From assembly GCA_001465115.1 (NCBI GenBank), contig CP013614.1, positions 2,790,001-2,854,000 on the forward strand: 64,000 bases of DNA. The letters run 5' to 3'. The position numbers were made by a program, and so were the translations under genes. A model generated the notes under the pieces. It saw only the letters and a list, made by a program, of their open reading frames with translations. It was not told where the DNA came from and did no database searches. This document shows, piece by piece, positions 57,973 to 64,000 of the stretch (position 1 is the first letter of the stretch; each line of letters opens with the position of its first letter). This stretch comes from Enterococcus silesiacus. Lineage in GTDB: Bacteria > Bacillota > Bacilli > Lactobacillales > Enterococcaceae.

Positions 57973-58662
57973 TTATGCGATATCTGAACTCATATGAAAG
58001 CATCTCCACTCGGAGTCCTCTTTACGAACCAAACGGATTTGTCGATCTGCATAAGATTTGATATCTTCATGATCGTGAGTAATCATCAAAATCGCTTTAC
58101 CATGATCATGAGCATTATGTTTTAAAAGGCGATAAAATTCGTTTCTAGACGTTTCATCCATCCCTGTTGTTGGTTCATCTAAAATAAATAAATCAGGGTC
58201 TGTCGCAAAAATACGCGCTAAACTGATGCGTTGTTTCTGTCCACCAGAAAGTTCACCGATCCGTTTATGACGCATGTCCCACATGCCAACTGCTTTCAAG
58301 GCTTTTTCCACATGCTGATGGTCTCTTTTTGTCAATGGTTTAAACCAGCGATTACGTGGAAAACGGCCTGAGCGCACTAACTCGATCACGGTACTTGGAA
58401 ACCCTGCATTAAATGACGCCACTTGCTGAGGAATATAACCAATACTCAGTTTTTCACCTGTTGTATTTTCTTTTGCGATCGTGATTTTTCCTTTAGTTGG
58501 TTTTAATAACCCTAAAGTACTCTTGATCAATGTCGATTTGGCTGCACCGTTTTCTCCTGTTAGAATCACAAATTCACCAGGATCGACATAATAGGAAACG
58601 TCCTCCAAGACTGGCTCATCATCATAATAAAATGTAAGGTCTTTGACTTCTAGATAATGCAT
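57973..58662 (-). CDS. adcC: Zinc ABC transporter ATP-binding protein
   Basis: A 229-residue ABC ATPase: Walker [12 protein letters not shown] (the Ala before Lys is usual in AdcC), Q-loop GYIPQQ, signature [13 protein letters not shown], Walker [14 protein letters not shown], and switch His MITHDH. It energises zinc uptake with AdcA and AdcB. The last residues, CFHMSSDIA, are encoded in and beyond a 24-bp repeat of the adcB start region; without the insertion the protein would end CFHMSS at a TGA. Confidence 0.94.
   Translation of the reverse strand: MHYLEVKDLTFYYDDEPVLEDVSYYVDPGEFVILTGENGAAKSTLIKSTLGLLKPTKGKITIAKENTTGEKLSIGYIPQQVASFNAGFPSTVIELVRSGRFPRNRWFKPLTKRDHQHVEKALKAVGMWDMRHKRIGELSGGQKQRISLARIFATDPDLFILDEPTTGMDETSRNEFYRLLKHNAHDHGKAILMITHDHEDIKSYADRQIRLVRKEDSEWRCFHMSSDIA
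57985..58008. repeat. 24-bp direct repeat, adcC copy (right boundary of the inserted segment)
   Basis: Identical to 49405-49428. Here it codes for the last residues of AdcC and is followed by only three more codons. Confidence 0.85.
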
Positions 58663-58738
58663 GACTCTACTCCTTCTTTAACCTGATAAACTACTTAAAT
58701 CGGGAGAAAAAACTGGCTATCTTTTGTCCCGATTCTAC

Positions 58739-59716
58739 TTACTTAACGCTTTTCTTCAATGCTTCAAGGTTGGCTTTCATCGCTGAAATGTAATCTTCAC
58801 CTTGATCTTGTTCTTTTTGGGTAATACTTTCTAACGGATTAAGCACCGCAAGTTCTACCCCTGTTTCACTTGCTAAGGTTTCAGCAACTTTTGATGAAGC
58901 AGATGTTTCAAAATAAATCACTGACACATTATGTTCTTTAATATATTTTTTCAACTCGGCTAAACGACTTGGTGATGGTTCTTGGTCTGGTGAAATTCCA
59001 GCAATCGATTCTTGTGTCAACCCGTATTGTTTTGCTAAATAGCCAAACGCAGCATGTTGTGTGACAAACGTTTTGTTTTTAGCATTCGTAAATGCTTCTT
59101 TATATTCTGAATCTAACTCTTTTAATTTTTCACTATACGCTGTCGCATTTTTCTCAAATGTTTCTTTTTTATCTGGGTATTTTTTGACTAGTGCATCGCG
59201 AATCGCTTCAACTTCTTTTTGGGCTAAAACTGGATCTAGCCAAACATGAGGATCTAATTCGTGATCATGGTCATGTTCCTCGTGATCTGCTTCTTCTTCG
59301 TCATGATCATGAGCAGCACCAGCCATTAAATCGATCGAACCTGCTGCTTCTACGACAGCAACTTTTTTCTCATCAACATTTTCTAAAACATCTTTGACCC
59401 ACGTCTCTAATTCATGACTGTTGTACACAAACACATCTGCATCTGTGATCTTGGCAATATCTTTGGCACTTGGCTCATAGTCATGAGGTTCTGTTCCAGC
59501 TGGGATCAATAATTGAACATCTCCAGCGTCACCGACCACGTTTTTAGCAAAATCGTACATTGGGTAAAAAGTTGTCACGACTTTTATTGTATCACTTTTC
59601 CCAGAATTGTCTTGCTCTTTTGTCTGCCCACAAGCAGTTAGTGTCAACATAGCTGCCATTAAAAGGAATCCTACAATATATTTCCAGTTGTTTTTTCTCA
59701 TCTCTTTTAGCCCCAT
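58739..59716 (-). CDS. adcA: Zinc ABC transporter substrate-binding lipoprotein
   Basis: A cluster A-I metal-binding lipoprotein of 320-325 residues that captures zinc outside the cell. Signal peptide with lipobox LTAC near residue 29. TTFYPMYDFAKNVVG and IPAGTEPHDYEPS carry the first His ligand. A His/Asp/Glu-rich loop (AAHDHDEEEADHEEHDHDHE) and LDPHVWLDP follow, then VTQHAAFGYLAKQYGL and FETSASSKVAETLA. It is first in the operon with adcC. Either the ATG at 59716 or the one at 59701 may be used; neither has a strong site. A Zur box lies just upstream. Confidence 0.93.
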   Translation of the reverse strand: MGLKEMRKNNWKYIVGFLLMAAMLTLTACGQTKEQDNSGKSDTIKVVTTFYPMYDFAKNVVGDAGDVQLLIPAGTEPHDYEPSAKDIAKITDADVFVYNSHELETWVKDVLENVDEKKVAVVEAAGSIDLMAGAAHDHDEEEADHEEHDHDHELDPHVWLDPVLAQKEVEAIRDALVKKYPDKKETFEKNATAYSEKLKELDSEYKEAFTNAKNKTFVTQHAAFGYLAKQYGLTQESIAGISPDQEPSPSRLAELKKYIKEHNVSVIYFETSASSKVAETLASETGVELAVLNPLESITQKEQDQGEDYISAMKANLEALKKSVK

Positions 59717-59733
59717 TTCGATTTGTCTTATTC

Positions 59734-59754
59734 AAATCGTAATATTTACGATTT
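59734..59754 (-). promoter_or_regulatory. Zur box upstream of adcA
   Basis: AAATCGTAATATTTACGATTT, read on either strand, is a 9-3-9 inverted repeat that fits the Firmicute Zur consensus. It lies 18-33 bp before the adcA start codons and should repress adcA-adcC when zinc is plentiful. Confidence 0.88.
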
Positions 59755-60020
59755 AGTAGCAAGAACTAATTTACCAGAAGGGAAAGCGAACGTCAAGAGA
59801 AAACAGAAAAAAAGATTATTACTATAGCTGAAAGCTTTCGCCTCGATCTTAGAGAAAATGTTCAAGAACAGTCAGAAGAATACCTTTCACGCCATCAGAA
59901 AAAAGATAACGATGGGAAACATGTACCCTCAAAAACAAATACATGTCTCTTTTTGACTTGTTTATAATGCACAAAAAACCACTCAATCGAATGGTTTTTT
60001 TACGTATATATTCTAAGTTT
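59755..60020. other. Intergenic region with ispE terminator and a short open frame
   Basis: The hairpin AAAAAACCA/TGGTTTTTT at about 59972-60001 ends ispE on the minus strand. On the plus strand about 59813-59965 is open to a TAA and encodes a charged, protein-like segment (ESFRLDLRENVQEQSEEYLS), but it lacks a start with a ribosome binding site. It may be a gene remnant. Confidence 0.4.
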
Positions 60021-60872
60021 TCATTTTAACGTCCGCACAATATACACTTCATCACAAAAGCCTTTTAGCCCGTTATAAATTCGTTGTGCTCGGGTCTTCT
60101 TCTCACATAATGCAAAGACCGTTGGACCACTGCCGCTCATTAACGCTGCATCTGCTCCATATTTCAACATCCGATCTTTGATTTGCTGAATCACTGGGTG
60201 ACGTTTGATCGTCACGCCTTCTAAAGCATTGCCGATTTTTTCAGTCATCAACTGATAATCATCCGTTTCAACTGCTCGCTTCAATCCAATAATATCAGGA
60301 TGTTGAACGCTGTTAAACGATAAACTGCTAAAAATCGAACTAGTAGAAACACTCATTTTGGGTTTTACTAAAACGACCCAACATTGAGGCATCGCTGGTA
60401 AAAACTCGATTTTTTCCCCACGTCCTGTGACAAAAGCCGTCCCACCATGAATACAGTAAGGAACATCCGAGCCAATTACACTCCCCAATTCCGCTAGCTC
60501 TTCCACTGACAAACCCAAATTCCATAAGCGGTTCAATCCTCGTAAGGCTGCGGCACAGTCACTGCTGCCTCCAGCTAAACCTGCTGCTACGGGGATTCTT
60601 TTTTCTATGTAAATTTTAACTCCCTGAGTAAGATGAAACGTGTTCTTCAACAGTTCTGCGGCTTGATACACATGATTTCTTCTATCCACTGGTAAAAAGG
60701 AGCTATTTGTTTCGATCACTATTTCGTTTTTCGGCAACAGTTCAAAGGTCAGCCGATCGGCTAAATCTACACTAGCCATGATCATCTCTAGTTCATGATA
60801 ACCATCTTGTCTTTTATAGAGAGCATCCAACCCCAAGTTGATTTTTGCGGGCGCTTTTTCTATGATTTCCAT
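60021..60872 (-). CDS. ispE: 4-diphosphocytidyl-2-C-methyl-D-erythritol kinase
   Basis: A 283-residue GHMP kinase: KAPAKINLGLDALYKRQDGY at the N-terminus, ATP loop PVAAGLAGGSSDCAAALR, and MSGSGPTVFAL near the end. IspE belongs to the MEP isoprenoid pathway, but enterococci use mevalonate, so the true substrate in this genus is uncertain. Conserved position beside the adc genes fits E. faecalis. It has its own terminator. Confidence 0.9.
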   Translation of the reverse strand: MEIIEKAPAKINLGLDALYKRQDGYHELEMIMASVDLADRLTFELLPKNEIVIETNSSFLPVDRRNHVYQAAELLKNTFHLTQGVKIYIEKRIPVAAGLAGGSSDCAAALRGLNRLWNLGLSVEELAELGSVIGSDVPYCIHGGTAFVTGRGEKIEFLPAMPQCWVVLVKPKMSVSTSSIFSSLSFNSVQHPDIIGLKRAVETDDYQLMTEKIGNALEGVTIKRHPVIQQIKDRMLKYGADAALMSGSGPTVFALCEKKTRAQRIYNGLKGFCDEVYIVRTLK

Positions 60873-60997
60873 TCTTTTTCACCTATTCTAATCCATTACC
60901 TAACCATCTTCACAATCTTTTAAATTCTACCATATGTTGTTAGAGAAGTATATATTAGATAAAGAATTGAAACGATTTTCAAAGACAACACAAATAA

Positions 60998-61034
60998 AGC
61001 CGTAAATCACTTCATTGTTGAAGGATATACGGCT
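60998..61034 (-). terminator. Terminator after the ClpP-like gene
   Basis: AGCCGTA and TACGGCT outer arms with AT-rich inner pairing, about 30 bp beyond the stop, followed on the minus strand by TTATTTG. Confidence 0.65.
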
Positions 61035-61066
61035 CTTTAATTGTTCTTGAACTTCTTTTTTAATGC

Positions 61067-61648
61067 TTAGACAATCTCACTTCTATGTGTGATGATTTTA
61101 TTGACAATGCCGTATTCAAGCGCTTCTTCAGCATTTAACCAGTAATCTCTTGCTGTATCATTTTTGACTTGCTCAATATCTTTACCAGTCTCTTTCGCTA
61201 TAAGCTGGTTGATTTTCTCTCTTGTGCGAATGATTTCTTTGGCCGTGATTTCCATATCGCTGGATTGGCCTTGTGTTCCACCTGAGGGTTCGTGAATCAT
61301 AAAGCGGGTATTTGGCAAACAATAACGACGCTCTTTTTCACTGGATAAGTAGATAAGCGCCCCTGCACTAACTACCCAACCTGAACCAATAATGTTCACT
61401 TTTGGTTTGATAAAATTAATCATGTCAAAGATCAGATAACCAGAATCAACATGCCCTCCGTTACTGCTGATAAACAAATTAATTGGTTCATCATTGATTG
61501 ATTCTAGTAATAGTAACTGCGTACAGACTTCTTTTGCCATTTGCTCATTGATTTCACTGGAAATAATGATCGTTCTAGTCCCCATCATTTTTTCAGCCAA
61601 TAAATCTGGTTGTTTTTGTTCTTCTTTGACCTTTTCTTGTTCACTCAT
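61067..61648 (-). CDS. ClpP-family serine protease, probable second ClpP
   Basis: A 193-residue ClpP-like protein with a complete triad: Ser94 in GWVVSAGALI, His119 in FMIHEPSGG, Asp178 in ARDYWLNAEEA. Main ClpP proteins have G-Q-A-A-S-M-G around the Ser and IHQP around the His; this one differs at both, so it is a divergent paralogue and not the housekeeping ClpP. The N-terminus has an extra charged stretch (SEQEKVKEEQKQPD). It may assemble with a Clp ATPase or with the main ClpP. AAGGAGG precedes the ATG. Confidence 0.82.
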   Translation of the reverse strand: MSEQEKVKEEQKQPDLLAEKMMGTRTIIISSEINEQMAKEVCTQLLLLESINDEPINLFISSNGGHVDSGYLIFDMINFIKPKVNIIGSGWVVSAGALIYLSSEKERRYCLPNTRFMIHEPSGGTQGQSSDMEITAKEIIRTREKINQLIAKETGKDIEQVKNDTARDYWLNAEEALEYGIVNKIITHRSEIV

Positions 61649-61826
61649 TACATATCCTCCTTTGTGTATCTAGCGAAAGTCTAACATAACTTTACTTCAT
61701 ACACAAATTACGATTTCAGAGCTTCAGCTAGCATTTCTCAACAAAAATCATATATCGATGAATATAGATGCATTTTTCGATTATAGTTAACCCCATGATA
61801 AATAAATACGCACGAAGGAGGAAAAT

Positions 61827-62696
61827 ATGAAAAGAAATAAAGGTGTTCTAAGCGGTATACTAGCTTATATTATCTGGGGGGTGCTTCCCTTGTATTGGAA
61901 AGTGGTAAAAAATGTTGATTCGAGGGACTTACTTGCCTATCGAATCATCTTCTCATGTATTGTCCTTCTTGGATCAATCCTTTTATTTGGAAAAACCAAA
62001 GCAATCGTTCAAGAAACCAAAATTTTATTTAAAAGTAAAAGCAAACTTGCTTATCTCCTACTAGGAGTTATTTTAATTTCGGTCAATTGGTTATTGTTCA
62101 TTACTACTGTAAATTCTGGCAATACCCTTGATGCAAGTTTAGGCTACTATATCAATCCTATCCTGAGTGTTATCTTAGGGATCTATCTATTAAAGGAAAA
62201 AGCGAGCAATTTTATTTTGGTAGCTGCTGGATTTGGTCTAGCAGGTGTCATCCTATTATCTATATACACCGGCCATATTCCATTCAATGCACTATTAATT
62301 GCTGGAACGTTTGGCTTTTACGGACTAACAAAGAAAAAAACGACTATTTCATCTCTAACTAGTTTATTTTGGGAAACTTTGCTACTTAGCCCTTTTGCCT
62401 GTTATTACTTGTACTTTTACGCAGAGACCAGTTATTTTACTTATCCTGTTTCTGAACAATTGTTATTACTAATATCTGGGATCCTGACTGTGATTCCGCT
62501 ATTTCTTTTCTCGATTGCGAACAAAAATAGCGATTATATCACACTTGGCTTTATTCAATACATTGGGCCTTCGATCATGCTATTTCTAGCAATATTTGTT
62601 TTTGGAGAGCATTTTTCAACTACTCAACTGTTAGGCTTTGTTCTTATCTGGATTGGCATTGGGATTTATCTACGGTCAGTAAAAAAGGTTGAATAA
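61827..62696 (+). CDS. RarD-like EamA-family permease
   Basis: A 289-residue, ten-helix transporter of the RarD/EamA group. KGVLSGILAYIIWGVLPLYW is the RarD N-terminal signature, and the two halves are related. SLGYYINPILSVILGIYLLK and LGFIQYIGPSIMLFLAIFVF are the conserved motifs before helices 5 and 10. RarD relatives are linked to chloramphenicol sensitivity or export of metabolites; the substrate here is unknown. AAGGAGG site, monocistronic. Confidence 0.85.
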   Translation: MKRNKGVLSGILAYIIWGVLPLYWKVVKNVDSRDLLAYRIIFSCIVLLGSILLFGKTKAIVQETKILFKSKSKLAYLLLGVILISVNWLLFITTVNSGNTLDASLGYYINPILSVILGIYLLKEKASNFILVAAGFGLAGVILLSIYTGHIPFNALLIAGTFGFYGLTKKKTTISSLTSLFWETLLLSPFACYYLYFYAETSYFTYPVSEQLLLLISGILTVIPLFLFSIANKNSDYITLGFIQYIGPSIMLFLAIFVFGEHFSTTQLLGFVLIWIGIGIYLRSVKKVE

Positions 62697-62697
62697 C

Positions 62698-62751
62698 CGG
62701 TTGGAACAGACACTGCTTCTTAAGAATTAGACATCTCTGTCCCAACCTCGA
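62698..62751 (+). terminator. Terminator carrying the GGTTGGGACAGA repeat motif
   Basis: GGTTGGAACAGA and TCTGTCCCAACC flank a 28-base spacer right after the RarD-like stop. The right arm matches the left end of element B at 7344, so it is a third member of that intergenic repeat family. Confidence 0.55.
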
Positions 62752-62818
62752 TGAAATTAAGTGAATAAATAAGGGCTTAGATTTAGCAAAGAGTCCTATC
62801 AATTATTTTACAGCGTTA

Positions 62819-63418
62819 CTATTTAAGAAATTCTTGGAACCTAAAATTCTTACCTAAATGTTTATCTGTGGTCGCATACTCCCTAAATTTGTAAATCAAC
62901 GGATGCCATTTTTCCACATCGATATGGGTCTCATCGGCTAAGATTTCTTCCGAAACATGAATTGCCTGCACTGTTGTTTCAATTATGGCATAATTTTTTC
63001 GTACCATAATATCGGTCACACAAGCTTCTATTTGAATCAGACATTCTGCTATACGTGCAGTAGATACTGAAATACCAGCTAATTTGGAAAATTTTGCCAA
63101 TCGAAACTTATTCTCGCAATAATCATATCCTAATTGCTTTTTATATTCAGGAACCGTTGGATTTCCAGTCTTTTTATCAATCTTTTCGATTTGCTCCCAT
63201 ATGCTTTGATCGGCAATATTTAACGTTAAATCACTACCGACTTTTAAGTTGTGGAATCCTTGATTATCCAAGCCTAGACCTAAAACTACGGACCGATCAA
63301 GTGTCCATGTTGAGCTGATTGGCGTTAAATCGTCTGAACCAGTATCTTTATTTCTAGTCGTCATTAAAACTACTGGAAAGCCATAATAGAAAGAATTTTT
63401 ATTGAGTTGTTTGTACAT
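62819..63418 (-). CDS. Flavin reductase-like FMN-binding protein
   Basis: A 199-residue split-barrel flavoprotein of the flavin reductase-like family. FYYGFPVVLMTTRNKDTGSD and LTPISSTWTLDRSVVLGLG form the FMN-binding region; CLIQIEACVTDIMVRKNYAI is the usual second half. The start at 63418 (MYKQLNKNS) follows GAGGTG. It is divergent from an ArsR-type regulator 98 bp away, which may control it. The electron acceptor is unknown. Confidence 0.82.
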   Translation of the reverse strand: MYKQLNKNSFYYGFPVVLMTTRNKDTGSDDLTPISSTWTLDRSVVLGLGLDNQGFHNLKVGSDLTLNIADQSIWEQIEKIDKKTGNPTVPEYKKQLGYDYCENKFRLAKFSKLAGISVSTARIAECLIQIEACVTDIMVRKNYAIIETTVQAIHVSEEILADETHIDVEKWHPLIYKFREYATTDKHLGKNFRFQEFLK

Positions 63419-63515
63419 ACTTAGCACCTCTTCTTGTAAGATGTAAATAGTATATAATAAGGATATCTCGATGCAGATTGAGGTATTCAGTGGAATTGAA
63501 AGGTAGGGAATATAG

Positions 63516-64000
63516 ATGCAGGGGTTTCCTGATATTAGTCAAATAACGAAAATATTAAGTGATGAATCGCGTATTCAAATCATAACAATTCTAATGGATA
63601 AACGCTACCATACTGTTCACGAACTTGCTAAGTTAGTTCACATTAAAGATCACACAGCCTCTTATCATTTGAAAAAAATGGCTGGACAGGGCTGGCTCAC
63701 ATCCCATAAACAAGGGAGATCTGTTTATTACTGTCTATCCAATGATGAGATTGCTGAATTAATGGAACAGTTAATGCACCTTAGTCCGATAAAACCTATT
63801 ACATCATATAATAAAAGTACAGAATATAAACAGTTAAAAGCTGGCCGAAGTTGTTACTGCCATCTAGCTGGTGAATTGGGTGTGCAGTTTTTTGATCAGT
63901 TACGCCAACTACAGTTTCTGATTTTAGAGAATGATCAGTTATCTCTGACTAGTGCGGGAGAAACATTTTTTACTGAGTTGAGCATTAATACTCATGATTT
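63516..64000 (+). CDS. ArsR-family transcriptional regulator, 3' end missing
   Basis: At least 161 residues, cut by the window edge. Winged-helix domain at 1-90: ISQITKILSDESRIQIITIL, VHELAKLVHIKDHTASYHLK, then GRSVYYCLS. The second part has KAGRSCYCHLAGELGVQF, like the R-T-C-Y-D-H-L-A-G motif of a known ArsR subgroup, whose Cys pair may sense a metal or thiol signal. The ATG lies 7-8 nt after AGGTAGGG. It is divergent from the flavin reductase-like gene. Confidence 0.8.
   Translation, partial: MQGFPDISQITKILSDESRIQIITILMDKRYHTVHELAKLVHIKDHTASYHLKKMAGQGWLTSHKQGRSVYYCLSNDEIAELMEQLMHLSPIKPITSYNKSTEYKQLKAGRSCYCHLAGELGVQFFDQLRQLQFLILENDQLSLTSAGETFFTELSINTHD

Noticed and set aside
58540-58580. 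Apparent Walker A defect in AdcC (Ala before Lys)
   Set aside because: GENGAAKST is the normal form in AdcC proteins of streptococci and enterococci as I recall, so it is not a loss of function.

Overview
The window is chromosomal DNA from a low-GC Firmicute, almost certainly an Enterococcus. The conserved blocks pgsA-rodZ-like-ymfH/ymfF and clpP-like-ispE-adcA-adcC-adcB-purR-glmU-prs match, from memory, the E. faecalis-type layout. Strong AGGAGG ribosome binding sites, Zur boxes, cre sites and a par-type toxin/antitoxin RNA locus fit the same assignment. I cannot name the species.

Layout. 1-7.4 kb: start of a secreted protein, pgsA, a RodZ-like HTH membrane protein, a pair of M16 peptidase-like proteins, mscL, a GNAT acetyltransferase and a TauE/SafE permease. 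7.3-12 kb: a repeat element, then TreR divergent from a GH65 phosphorylase and beta-phosphoglucomutase. 12-18.5 kb: a ClbS/DfsB-like protein, a radical SAM protein, a MerR regulator, nagA with a DeoR regulator, an unknown possible nuclease and an Ig-repeat surface protein. 18.6-22.9 kb: a catabolic operon of MFS transporter, L-serine dehydratase and AbgB-like amidohydrolase. 23-29.7 kb: an AraC regulator fused to a degenerate GH39-like domain, beside a DeoR / 6-phospho-beta-glucosidase / PTS EIIC operon. 29.9-48.3 kb: prs, glmU and purR, separated from each other by accessory DNA. That DNA holds an S51 peptidase, a two-domain cell-wall nucleotidase, a lipase effector locus with two DUF1433 immunity-like genes, a FusB-like protein, a type I toxin/antitoxin locus with structured RNA repeats, and a TPR-DUF2971 gene behind an orphan YefM-like antitoxin. 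48.6-62 kb: the zinc uptake genes with about 8.6 kb lodged between adcC and adcB, then ispE and a ClpP paralogue. 62-64 kb: RarD-like permease, flavin reductase-like protein and an ArsR-type regulator that runs off the end.

Three things stand out. (1) 35.9-38.6 kb looks like an enterococcal version of the staphylococcal TslA-type secreted lipase with a small partner and DUF1433 immunity proteins, here membrane-anchored instead of lipoproteins. (2) The adcC/adcB junction is split by a segment bounded by a 24-bp direct repeat. The segment gives adcC a terminator and adcB its own ribosome binding site and Zur box, so zinc control is kept. (3) The cargo of that segment combines a PTS, a GH4 6-phospho-alpha-glucosidase, a gluconate-type kinase and 6-phosphogluconate dehydrogenase, which together predict use of an alpha-glucosyl-gluconate such as maltobionate.

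Start codons were reassigned from the longest open frame wherever a ribosome binding site supports a downstream start. Family names rest on recognised motifs and memory of the families; no database search was run.
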